DNA of 64,000 nucleotides from MPNP01 sp963668325 (lineage in GTDB: Bacteria > Pseudomonadota > Alphaproteobacteria > Rhodobacterales > Rhodobacteraceae): the NCBI GenBank assembly GCA_963668325.1, contig OY764222.1, forward strand, positions 3,162,001 to 3,226,000. Direction: 5' to 3'. The stretch's first letter is position 1. Each line of letters opens with the position of its first letter. A model generated the notes under the pieces. That model saw only the letters and a program-made list of their open reading frames with translations. It was not told the origin of the DNA and made no database searches. The position numbers and the translations under genes were made by a program. Shown in pieces: positions 20,272 through 29,023 of the stretch.

Positions 20272-22091
20272 GTGTCTGCCCAGAAAATACCTGATTTTTA
20301 GCAAATTGCCATAATTTCATTTTCCCAGATTCCTTCACCGAACAAAAATTTTCAGCTTCGAGCTTGGTTTTCCACAAAAAAACAACTTTTCGAACAACTT
20401 TTTCCACAAATTATCCGATCTTTCCCAAGTCAAGACAGACCTCCCCTGGCCGTCCTTTGGGGACGATTATTTGGATTTTGGTGCAGGTGGTTTCGTCAGG
20501 CCACCAGGCGTGGTCGTTTATCTCGCACCAGCAAGCGTTTCAGCTCGTCTTTCTTCTTCCTACGTAACAAACGACCCAAATGATGAATATTGCAGGCAAC
20601 CACCGACAAGGCAACCACACGCTCAAAACCATCAGCTCCATACGCCCGAACCCGGGCAAGACCATGATGCTCAAGGCTATTGATTTTCGATTCTATCCCC
20701 GGATGTTCCTTCCGCATGGCAACAAAATTAGCGCCACTTTCTCGTTCTTTATCGGCCTTGGTTAGATAACCCTTGCGCGGAAGGACATTGTCAGCAAGAA
20801 GTTCGTCCAAACGGACCCGATTGGCCGGACTGTGAAAACCACGGTCAAAACTGCAGGCCCGAAGCGACGGGAAGCGGGCCTGCGTTTCCTCAATCATCGG
20901 TTGGGCATGATCAACATCGCTCCCGGCCCACATGATCCGGTGATGCAGGATAAAGCCACAATCATCTTCCAGGACGCAGACCGGCACGCCGAGTTCAACA
21001 GGCGTTCCGGCCTTGCCTTTGGAGATCCATCGCGTGTGTTCCTCAAAAATTGAATAGACCTTTTCAGCCGTGGGGATCGTTTCGCCCTGCAGCAAACGAC
21101 GATCAATCTGATCAATCTGACGGCGGGCATGACGAAAATAATTGGCCATGGCAACCAAGTCCTTGTCCTTGGTTATCCCCACAACACGCAACACAAGCAA
21201 GGTCTCTTCGGCCCTTGTGACAAGATCACCACACTGGCCAAGATAAGCCCTTACATCCTCCGGACTGGCCCGCCTGGTCTTCCGAACCGCATGAAACTTC
21301 CGCCTGACCGAAGCCCTCAAATGTTTACATTGACGCCACCCACCAATATGGGCAGCGTTGGCCTCACGACCAAGCGTACGAAGAAGACAACGCATCGCAT
21401 CCCATAACAGATTGACATCCGTCGGATAATGCACATCCGTCTCGACCACAAAAGAATCACACCGCCCGCGCAATGGTGCGCCAGGCTTTTTTTTTGACAC
21501 TTGGTGACCACTATCGACAACCAGCTTGCCAACCGCGGCCAATAACTCTGGCGACAACAGGGTGACATTATCAACAACCGACTGGTAGGAATAGCGGCTA
21601 TCATCAAAAATATCAGAATGGCCAAGAAACTTCCGAATGGTTTTGTGCTCATTGACCAAATCTTGCAAACGGTCATAGTCACAATTCAAACCCTGCATCA
21701 GGACACCCATCACCAGGATCTGCCACAAATCCATCCCGGGTCGGCCCAACTTGTGATTGACATTGGGAACCATTTTCTCCTCCAGGAGAGCAAAAAGTTG
21801 CTCCCGCAAGGTCTTGTCCGTGTAAAGATGCTGAAGCCCGATCAAGATGGCCGGGATGTCATCCCTGGATTTGTAATCCAACGCAATGTTCTCAATACCA
21901 ACATCACCAAGTTGTCTTTGGGGGATCGTTTGTCGCATGCTCTAACCTCGAAGAATTGTTGCTTTGGGGCAAGATCAGGCTTTATTTTGAAAAAAAACAA
22001 ATTTAAGTACCGATCTTGAAAAGAAGATTCGCATACCAAATCCCCTCTTGTAAAGGGTTTGAGAACAATTAATTCATTTTCGGGCGGACAC
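20272..22091. mobile_element. ISNCY-like insertion sequence, copy 2, in aglE
   Basis: The 1820-bp element has ends GTGTCTGCCC (20272) and GGGCGGACAC (22082-22091) and is flanked by the 6-bp direct repeat TAATTA (20266-20271 and 22092-22097). Removing it restores the aglE start MRLIKTMIAS. It is in inverse orientation to copy 1, and the two differ at scattered positions, so they are separate insertions of a family and not a very recent duplication. Confidence 0.9.
20496..21938 (-). CDS. ISNCY-like transposase, copy 2
   Basis: A 480-aa transposase closely similar along its full length to the one at 15504-16949, with the same GRPGMDLWQILVMGV and CDSFVVETDVHYPTDVNLLWD blocks. The frame is intact, so either copy could supply transposase. 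It differs in many conservative positions (for example NEHKTIRKFLGHSDIFDDS against NHHSAVRQFLGHADIWDKT). Confidence 0.85.
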   Translation of the reverse strand: MRQTIPQRQLGDVGIENIALDYKSRDDIPAILIGLQHLYTDKTLREQLFALLEEKMVPNVNHKLGRPGMDLWQILVMGVLMQGLNCDYDRLQDLVNEHKTIRKFLGHSDIFDDSRYSYQSVVDNVTLLSPELLAAVGKLVVDSGHQVSKKKPGAPLRGRCDSFVVETDVHYPTDVNLLWDAMRCLLRTLGREANAAHIGGWRQCKHLRASVRRKFHAVRKTRRASPEDVRAYLGQCGDLVTRAEETLLVLRVVGITKDKDLVAMANYFRHARRQIDQIDRRLLQGETIPTAEKVYSIFEEHTRWISKGKAGTPVELGVPVCVLEDDCGFILHHRIMWAGSDVDHAQPMIEETQARFPSLRACSFDRGFHSPANRVRLDELLADNVLPRKGYLTKADKERESGANFVAMRKEHPGIESKINSLEHHGLARVRAYGADGFERVVALSVVACNIHHLGRLLRRKKKDELKRLLVRDKRPRLVA

Positions 22092-22113
22092 TAATTAGTC
22101 GCATATTTCCTCC
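22092..22113 (-). promoter_or_regulatory. Original aglE start and ribosome-binding site
   Basis: On the minus strand GGAGG is followed by AAAT and ATG (22104-22102), then CGACTAATTA, coding MRLI before the IS. This pinpoints the original aglE translation start and shows that the IS split the signal peptide after the third codon. Confidence 0.85.
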
Positions 22114-22130
22114 GTGTTATTCACAATAAG

Positions 22131-22143
22131 TCAAAGCGTTTGA
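22131..22143. promoter_or_regulatory. Candidate LacI-type operator in the divergent aglE/regulator promoter region
   Basis: TCAAAGCGTTTGA is a near-perfect dyad with the central CG typical of LacI-family operators. A second half-site (TCAAAGCAATTT) begins at 22151. It lies between the former aglE start and the LacI-like gene at 22220, the expected place for autoregulation and operon control. Confidence 0.55.
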
Positions 22144-22219
22144 ATATTTTTCAAAGCAATTTAAATGACTTTTAACATTATTTTTAAATTTTCAAAAACA
22201 ATAATTTCATCTGAGGATC

Positions 22220-24631
22220 ATGACCTTAAAAAAACTAGCACAGCATCTCGGTATTTCACAAAGTACGGTAAGTAGAGCCTTGAACGGCTTTCCTGAAGTC
22301 AATGAAAAGACCAGGGAAAAAGTAATGGAAGCCGCCAAACAATTGAATTATCGGCCCAACCCGATTGCTACGAGGTTGGCGACTGGTAAATCCTGGTCCA
22401 TTGGTCATGTCATACCCGTTTCAGCAAACAACGAAATGGTAAATCCAATTTTTTCTGATTTTCTGGCTGGTGCTGGTGAGGCTTATTCCAAAGCGGGCTA
22501 TCATATGAATCTTTCAGTTGTAAAGGATGAAGATGTCGCAGCAGCTTACAAGGATATGGCCGAGCAAGGAATTGTGGATGGGATTCTGGTTCAAGCACCA
22601 GGATTCAGGGATTTTCGTATTTCTATTCTCCAACAACTCGGCATTCCCTTCCTGGTTCATGGGCGTGTTTCTACTGCCGAAGAAGAATACTCTTGGATGG
22701 ATGTAGATAATTTCAGGGCTTTTCAAAAGGCGACGCAATACCTTATTGATTTGGGGCATACCGATATTGCCCTCCTAAACGGTCTTGAAACCATGGATTT
22801 TGCCTATCGCCGCCGTGCGGGCTTTGAAAGCGCTCTTGCCAAGAACGGTTTGTTTCCTAAAACAGGTTATTTGAAATCCAATGAGATGACAGTGCCATAT
22901 GGCTATGAATCGGTCCATGAAATTATGAGTTTGGCACATCCCCCGACTGCATTCGTGGTCTCTTCAATGATTATTGCCATCGGAGTTAGAAGGGCACTCT
23001 TCGAACTTGGTCTGAAATTAGGCACTGATATCTCAGTAATCATTTACGATGATAAGCTATCCTATTTAGGTAATGAAGGGGGAACTCCCGCATTTACAGC
23101 TCTTACCTCCTCGGTCAGGAAGGCTGGAAGACGGTGTGCTGAAATGCTTATATCCATGGTTCAGGGTAAGATGAAAAATCCCCATCATGAGCTTTGGGAA
23201 TCAGAATTGATTGTAGGTGAAACCACGGGGCCACCGAAGGGACACAAAGGAAAAATACCACCAAAAAATTTGAATCCTTGTCCCACCCTGGGATTTTATC
23301 GTTCTGATTTTCCCAAAAATTTTGTCTTCGGCACAGCCTCATCAAGTTACCAGATAGAAGGACATGGTTACGGTGGTGCTGGAAAGACCCACTGGGATAC
23401 CTTTGCTTCAACCTCTGGCAATGTACAAAACATGGAAAATGGTGCCATTGCCTGTGATCATTTTCACCGATATAAGGACGATTTCAAGTTGGTTTCTTCC
23501 CTAGGTTTGGATGCTTGGCGATTTTCAACCTCGTGGGCCAGAATTTTTCCTGAAAACATGACAACGCCGAATCAAGAGGGTTTGGATTTCTATGATCGAT
23601 TAGTGGATGAAATGTTGGCTTGTGGATTGAAACCTTTCCTGACCCTGTATCATTGGGAATTACCAACATATCTTGCCGACCGGGGTGGATGGGTCAATCG
23701 GGATATAGCCTCCTGGTTTGGTCAATTTGCTACAACCGTCGGAAAGGTACTAGGTGACAGGGTACATTCGGTGGCACCCATTAATGAGCCCTGGTGCGTT
23801 GCCTGGTTGGGTCATTTCACGGGAGATCATGCACCAGGTTTAAGAGATATCAGGGCCACAACAAGAGCCATGCACCACGTTCTCTTGGCTCATGGTACGG
23901 CTGTGCAGTCACTGAGGGCATTAAATATTGATAACCTCGGTTTGATAGCAAATTTTGAATATTCCCAACCGGCGGATAATTCCCAACCGGCCAAAACAAA
24001 GGCTCAATTGTACGATGCCATATATAACAGGTGGTTCCTTGGTGGTGTACAAAATCGGGAATATCCCCAGGAAGCCCTATACCATCTTGAGGAGCACCTG
24101 CCCAAGAATTGGGAGGACGATTTTACCATAATCGGGGAGCCGGTAGATTGGATCGGGATAAATTACTACACCCGTAAATTAATAGGTAAAGGTAAAGAGG
24201 AGTTCCCAGGTTGGATGGAAATAGATGGGGACCTTCCCAAGACAGGCATGGGTTGGGAGATATATCCTGAGGGTTTAGGTCATTTCCTCCGATGGGTGGC
24301 TAGTGATTACGCAAAGGGCTTGCCAATTTATGTTACCGAGAATGGCATGGCAGATATTTCAAACGAGTTCTCCAAAGTAATTAACGATGATGTAAGACAA
24401 AAATACCTCAGAGATCATATTAGGGTTGTAAAAGAGGTGATTTCAGAAGGTGTGGATGTTAGGGGTTATTTTATTTGGTCTCTGTTGGACAACTACGAGT
24501 GGTCCTTGGGGTATGGGAAAAGGTTTGGTCTGGTTCATATTGATTATGAAACGTTGGTGAGAACCCCTAAAGCCTCATGTGAGGCCTTGAGAAACTCCCT
24601 GAAAAGCCTCAACAATGAGTTTGGATCCTAA
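22220..24631 (+). CDS. LacI-family regulator fused in frame to a GH1 beta-glucosidase
   Basis: An 803-aa protein. Residues 1-55 are a LacI helix-turn-helix and hinge (TLKKLAQHLGISQSTVSRAL; YRPNPIATRLATG), and about 60-335 form the sugar-sensing periplasmic-binding-like domain ending at ELIVGETTGP. After a linker of about 25 residues, residues 362-803 are a complete GH1 enzyme starting SDFPKNFVFGTA, with acid/base E523 (INEP) and nucleophile E707 (VTENG). No start codon exists near the domain boundary, so separate translation looks unlikely. GAGG lies just before the ATG. It is divergent from the agl operon. A sequencing frameshift cannot be excluded but is not needed to explain the frame. Confidence 0.85.
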   Translation: MTLKKLAQHLGISQSTVSRALNGFPEVNEKTREKVMEAAKQLNYRPNPIATRLATGKSWSIGHVIPVSANNEMVNPIFSDFLAGAGEAYSKAGYHMNLSVVKDEDVAAAYKDMAEQGIVDGILVQAPGFRDFRISILQQLGIPFLVHGRVSTAEEEYSWMDVDNFRAFQKATQYLIDLGHTDIALLNGLETMDFAYRRRAGFESALAKNGLFPKTGYLKSNEMTVPYGYESVHEIMSLAHPPTAFVVSSMIIAIGVRRALFELGLKLGTDISVIIYDDKLSYLGNEGGTPAFTALTSSVRKAGRRCAEMLISMVQGKMKNPHHELWESELIVGETTGPPKGHKGKIPPKNLNPCPTLGFYRSDFPKNFVFGTASSSYQIEGHGYGGAGKTHWDTFASTSGNVQNMENGAIACDHFHRYKDDFKLVSSLGLDAWRFSTSWARIFPENMTTPNQEGLDFYDRLVDEMLACGLKPFLTLYHWELPTYLADRGGWVNRDIASWFGQFATTVGKVLGDRVHSVAPINEPWCVAWLGHFTGDHAPGLRDIRATTRAMHHVLLAHGTAVQSLRALNIDNLGLIANFEYSQPADNSQPAKTKAQLYDAIYNRWFLGGVQNREYPQEALYHLEEHLPKNWEDDFTIIGEPVDWIGINYYTRKLIGKGKEEFPGWMEIDGDLPKTGMGWEIYPEGLGHFLRWVASDYAKGLPIYVTENGMADISNEFSKVINDDVRQKYLRDHIRVVKEVISEGVDVRGYFIWSLLDNYEWSLGYGKRFGLVHIDYETLVRTPKASCEALRNSLKSLNNEFGS

Positions 24632-24701
24632 TTGTTTCTCTACTTCCATCCAATTTCGTAGTTTGTTGAAAGCAGTAAAAAATTGACTATGGTTACTTCT
24701 C

Positions 24702-26198
24702 ATGGCAAAAGATCACGAAATTAACAGCCCCTCAGCCTCCGAGACTAAGGAGGATGCCGACGCTGGTTTATTTTCGAACTATGAAATGAACTCACGTTTC
24801 TATGACGAAATGTTCGATGAAGACCGAAAACCTCGAGAACATTGCCGAATTCTTTGGGAAACACTGAATTCCATGCCGATCGAACAGATTATCAAAATGC
24901 AGGAACAAGCGGAACGATCATTCCTGAATGATGGGATAACGTTTTCTGTATATGGCGAAGAAGGGGCGCAGGAAAGAATTATCCCAATAGATTTTTTGCC
25001 CCGATTGATTGAAAGGAGTGAATGGGCTTTTCTTGAGAAAGGTCTTACCCAAAGATTAAAGGCACTGAATAGTTTTTTGGCAGATATCTATACCGACGCC
25101 AGGATACTTTCCGATGGGGTTATTCCCGTTGATCTTGTTTATGGGTGCCCCCATTACCGAATAGAAATGGCCGGAGTTACTCTCCCTCATGACGTTCATG
25201 TTTCAATATGTGGATCAGATCTTGTGCGTGACAATGAAGGTTATAAGGTTCTTGAGGATAATCTTCGATCACCTTCCGGGGTTTCCTATATGTTGGCGAA
25301 TCGCCAGGCTGTCAGGTCAAGTTTGCGCACTTTGTACAGGAGTTATTCAGTCCTTTCTATTGGCCATTATACCAATTTACTACACCAGTGCCTTGCCGAA
25401 ATCAGCCCGTCGGGAGTAACTGACCCATGTATTGTTCTACTTACCCCGGGTGTGTACAACTCGGCTTATTACGAACACATGTTTCTTGCTCGTGACATGG
25501 GAATTGAATTGGTCCAAGGAAATGATTTGCTTGTGGATAACGGTTTTGTCTATATGCGCACAACGCAAGGACTAAGGCGTGTTGATGTAATCTATCGACG
25601 TTTGGATGATACCTTTATTGACCCCCTGGTGTTTCGTGCTGATTCACAATTGGGTGTTCCTGGTTTATTCCATGCCTTCAGGCTTGGCAATGTCGCTATT
25701 GCCAATGCACCAGGAACCGGCGTTGCTGATGATAAAGCTGTCTATTTCTATGTACCGGATATGATCCGCTATTATCTGGCCGAGGAGCCAATCATACCCA
25801 ATGTCGAGACCCATCTCTGTCGTATACCCGAAGAGTTAGAGTACACTTTGGATAATCTTGATAAACTTGTGGTAAAGAAAGTCGGGGAATCTGGTGGCTA
25901 TGGTATGTTGGTTGGACCCCATGCCAGCGAGGAAGAACGAAATGACTATATTCGGGAAATTCTGGCGGAACCCGAAAATTTTATTTCTCAACCGACTCTT
26001 GATATTTCCCGTTCCCCAAGCCTTGGGGAAAATGGCACGATTCCCTGCCATGTGGATCTGCGCCCTTTCATATTGCAAGGGAAAGAGACTCGGATTGTCC
26101 CAGGTGCATTTGGTCGGGTTGCTCTGCGGCCTGGATCATTGGTTGTCAACACCAGTCAAGGTGGTGGGGGCAAGGATGTGTGGGTTCTGGAGCATTAA
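24702..26198 (+). CDS. Circularly permuted ATP-grasp family protein
   Basis: A 498-aa protein of the circularly permuted type 2 ATP-grasp family (former DUF404/DUF407). Conserved blocks are DLVYGCPHYRIEMAGV, EDNLRSPSGVSYMLANRQ, VIYRRLDDTFIDPL and VVKKVGESGGYGM near the end. It is the first of a three-gene set with an alpha-E protein and a transglutaminase-like protein, a widely conserved arrangement thought to act in peptide ligation. The natural substrate is not known for this organism. Confidence 0.85.
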   Translation: MAKDHEINSPSASETKEDADAGLFSNYEMNSRFYDEMFDEDRKPREHCRILWETLNSMPIEQIIKMQEQAERSFLNDGITFSVYGEEGAQERIIPIDFLPRLIERSEWAFLEKGLTQRLKALNSFLADIYTDARILSDGVIPVDLVYGCPHYRIEMAGVTLPHDVHVSICGSDLVRDNEGYKVLEDNLRSPSGVSYMLANRQAVRSSLRTLYRSYSVLSIGHYTNLLHQCLAEISPSGVTDPCIVLLTPGVYNSAYYEHMFLARDMGIELVQGNDLLVDNGFVYMRTTQGLRRVDVIYRRLDDTFIDPLVFRADSQLGVPGLFHAFRLGNVAIANAPGTGVADDKAVYFYVPDMIRYYLAEEPIIPNVETHLCRIPEELEYTLDNLDKLVVKKVGESGGYGMLVGPHASEEERNDYIREILAEPENFISQPTLDISRSPSLGENGTIPCHVDLRPFILQGKETRIVPGAFGRVALRPGSLVVNTSQGGGGKDVWVLEH

Positions 26199-26200
26199 TA

Positions 26201-27187
26201 TTGCTTTCCACTGATGCCCAGAATCTCTATTGGATGAGCCGATATCTCGAACGGGCCGGTCACATTAGCCGTTTGCTTGTTTCCCAATTCGATTTGATCC
26301 ATGATCACCCTACAGGTGACATAGAAAAGGGCTGGCTACGGATTTACAACACACTTGGTCGTATACCAGCTGGAGCAAACCTGATGCCAATTCAGGAAGA
26401 TAACTTCGTAATGCTGCTTGATGCTTATACATTGGTGGGTGACCTTACTTTTGAACCTGAAAACCCAGACGCTATTATAGGTCTTTTCGAAAATGCCAGG
26501 GAAAATGCCCGCCAGATTCGCAACATTCTCAGCCATGAAATCTGGTCAACTCTAAATGTTTCCTATCTGGAAATGAACAACACAAGGCTGCGTGATATAT
26601 GGAGAGCTCATCCACAAGATTTCTTTGTTAAATCCTCAGTTGCTGTAAGAACTTTCTGCGGCATTGCCGATGCGACCATGTATAGGGACCACAGTTGGTA
26701 TTTCTTTCGGCTTGGACAACAGGTAGAGCGGATACAACTAACCTGTGCCTTACTTGATGCCCATGTTCGATTGTTTCCTACCGATGACCCCCTTTGGGGA
26801 ATACACTGGAGCGGTTTGCTGGAAATTTGTGTAGCCCGTAGCGCATTTCGCCGTCTACATTCAGTTGAATACCAGCCAAGTAAAATTATTGATTTTTTGG
26901 TAGGTGATTCCCGATTGGCCAATTCAGTCAGCCATGGTCTAAGTGAAATCCAGAAAACTCTGGAGATTATTTCAGGTAGCACTGATACCGGATACACAAG
27001 TGAGGCTGAGTGGCATATCGGCAAGACCCGTTCCCTTATTGAGTACAATTGGCCTGTTCGTGACAAAAGTGATGATTCTTCATTGCAGAAGATACTCAAG
27101 CAAATCAGTACTGGGGTAATTGAAATCGACAACCAGATCAATAAAGCCTATTTTAATTATCCAATCCAGAACACCTCAGGAACATGA
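26201..27187 (+). CDS. Alpha-E domain protein
   Basis: About 328 aa, an all-helical alpha-E family protein. The start is placed at TTG 26201, two bases after the preceding stop, because family members begin at the equivalent of LSTDAQNLYWMSRYLERA; a GTG at 26180 overlapping the previous gene is the alternative. It is found almost always with the ATP-grasp protein upstream and the transglutaminase downstream, with which it overlaps by 4 bp. Biochemical function is not established. Confidence 0.82.
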   Translation: MLSTDAQNLYWMSRYLERAGHISRLLVSQFDLIHDHPTGDIEKGWLRIYNTLGRIPAGANLMPIQEDNFVMLLDAYTLVGDLTFEPENPDAIIGLFENARENARQIRNILSHEIWSTLNVSYLEMNNTRLRDIWRAHPQDFFVKSSVAVRTFCGIADATMYRDHSWYFFRLGQQVERIQLTCALLDAHVRLFPTDDPLWGIHWSGLLEICVARSAFRRLHSVEYQPSKIIDFLVGDSRLANSVSHGLSEIQKTLEIISGSTDTGYTSEAEWHIGKTRSLIEYNWPVRDKSDDSSLQKILKQISTGVIEIDNQINKAYFNYPIQNTSGT

Positions 27188-28173
27188 ATACAGCATCGCC
27201 AAAACGATTTTCAATCCAGCATGATACGTACTTTGAATACGAAGAACCCGTCAAAAACAAAGTCATGCTGGTTCGCTTGCAACCACGTAATGATCGTGGC
27301 CAGCACCTTCGGTCATTTTCGCTGACCACTGAACCCCAGGCAAATCCTGTTGCTTGTTTGGATAGCTTTGGAAATGTTTGTCATACGGTAAGTATCTTTA
27401 AGGAATCAAAGAAGACGCAGGTAAGATCCACTTCCCTGGTCAATACCTCTGATGGTCTTGACCTGGATACATTGCAATCAGGTTCCTGGGATGAATTGCG
27501 AAATCAGGCCAAGCGGGCCAAACTCTGGCATTTTCTTGCCCCAAGCAAGCTGGTCTATCCAGGGGAGCCGCTGGAAAATTTTATCAAGAAGCATGGCTTC
27601 AAGCAGGGGCCAGATCCCCTAAGCACTTTAAGAACACTCTGTTCAGATTTGAACGATCACCTTGATTATGAACCTGGCAGTACTTCCGTCGAGTCGCCCC
27701 TCGAGTATTTTCTTGAAAATGGCAAGGGAGTTTGTCAGGATTACACCCATGCCATGCTGGCACTGGGCCGAAATTGGGGAATTCCCTGCCGATATGTATC
27801 AGGTTACCTGTATATTGCTTCTACCTCCCATTCGTACAGCCGTGAAGTTGCCAGTCATGCCTGGCCGGAATTCTGGTTACCTGGGACCGGCTGGATCGGG
27901 CTAGACCCCACCAACGACTCAGTGGTTGATCATCGTTTTGTTAGAGTAGCCCAAGGACGTGACTATTCTGATGTAGCACCAACTCGGGGTGTGATTTTTG
28001 GCGGTGGTAACATGTCGATTTCGGTCAAGGTTATCATGACACCCGCGGAACCTGACCCCCGTTCGGAAGTTGGGTTGGGAATTAACCAAGACCTCCTGCC
28101 GATGGCATCGCCTCCCTGGAAACAATCAGTTTCTAAATCACCTCAATCCGATATACATGATGCCATTCAGTAG
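27184..28173 (+). CDS. Transglutaminase-like cysteine peptidase family protein
   Basis: A 329-aa protein with an N-terminal beta domain (FSIQHDTYFEYEEPVKNKVM) and a transglutaminase core. The catalytic Cys lies in GKGVCQDYTHAM, the His in ASHAWPEFW and the Asp in GLDPTND. The overlap with the alpha-E gene (ATGA) indicates co-translation. It completes the three-gene set and probably acts as a peptidase or amidohydrolase in the cytoplasm. Confidence 0.87.
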   Translation: MNTASPKRFSIQHDTYFEYEEPVKNKVMLVRLQPRNDRGQHLRSFSLTTEPQANPVACLDSFGNVCHTVSIFKESKKTQVRSTSLVNTSDGLDLDTLQSGSWDELRNQAKRAKLWHFLAPSKLVYPGEPLENFIKKHGFKQGPDPLSTLRTLCSDLNDHLDYEPGSTSVESPLEYFLENGKGVCQDYTHAMLALGRNWGIPCRYVSGYLYIASTSHSYSREVASHAWPEFWLPGTGWIGLDPTNDSVVDHRFVRVAQGRDYSDVAPTRGVIFGGGNMSISVKVIMTPAEPDPRSEVGLGINQDLLPMASPPWKQSVSKSPQSDIHDAIQ

Positions 28174-28214
28174 GATGATGGAGTTTGTAACCCTTCAATT
28201 CAGACCAGCGAAAA

Positions 28215-28988
28215 TCAATCTATATTTTTCTTGTCCCTGTACATTACCTTGTGTCGTCGCACTTTAATCCAATTCTGGATTTCTTCATCCGTGATGAAAC
28301 AACGTTCCACATCATAACTCCCCCGACTTACAATTTCTTCTTGGCTTTTTTTCCATCGCTTGTAAGGCTTTTGTGCTGGTGGCCCAAAAAGGAAAATGTC
28401 CAAGACAGAAATTTCCTTGGGTATCCCTAGAATTGGCCGAATTGCTTCTTGGGCTCTTTCCTGACCGATTGCCGTTACCCACCAGACACAATAACCTAAA
28501 GCAGCAGCAGCCAAATGGGCCGACATTGTTGACGCTGCGACCGATTGCAGAAGGATGCGTTCAGCATTCTCCTTATACATTTCAGCAAGGTTTTCATCCT
28601 TTTCATATCCCTCCCGAAATACTGGAAATGCTTGAACCCACCGCATGTCGGAACAAACTACTATAAACCCCGGGGCTGTCGCCAATCCACGATAATCCGG
28701 GGTTGGAAATTTCATTTTTTCCTTGGCCCTGAACCTTTGTTCTGAAACAAAGTATTCTGTAATGGCATCCTTGGTCTTTTGCTCTTCGACAATAATATAA
28801 TGCCAGGGTTGAACATTGGCTCCAGAAGGAGCATGCCGAGCCGCATCGATAATGAGTTTAAAATGGTCTTCAGGTACCTTGTAATCCTGGTCGAACTTTC
28901 TGACGGTTACCCTGTTCCGAACAACCTTCATCAACTCCTGATACCTGTCCAAAGACCCTAAGGGAGGTAATTGCAATTCTTCATTCAT
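28215..28988 (-). CDS. Nitroreductase-family flavoprotein
   Basis: A 257-aa FMN-dependent nitroreductase-family oxidoreductase. The N-terminal RNRVTVRKFDQDY and the following ARHAPSGANVQPWHYI match the FMN phosphate-binding and dimer regions. The stretch LAAAALGYCVWWVTAIG is the usual helix over the flavin. Physiological substrate is unknown. It is convergent with the transglutaminase gene and lies 35 bp downstream of the minus-strand dehydratase gene, possibly co-transcribed with it. Confidence 0.8.
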   Translation of the reverse strand: MNEELQLPPLGSLDRYQELMKVVRNRVTVRKFDQDYKVPEDHFKLIIDAARHAPSGANVQPWHYIIVEEQKTKDAITEYFVSEQRFRAKEKMKFPTPDYRGLATAPGFIVVCSDMRWVQAFPVFREGYEKDENLAEMYKENAERILLQSVAASTMSAHLAAAALGYCVWWVTAIGQERAQEAIRPILGIPKEISVLDIFLFGPPAQKPYKRWKKSQEEIVSRGSYDVERCFITDEEIQNWIKVRRHKVMYRDKKNID

Positions 28989-29023
28989 GTCCTATCCTTG
29001 CTTTAGCAAACAGCTTGGTTGCT

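Noticed and set aside
24702..28173. The ATP-grasp/alpha-E/transglutaminase trio as a new system
   Set aside because: This three-gene arrangement is widespread and already recognised, although its function is poorly known.
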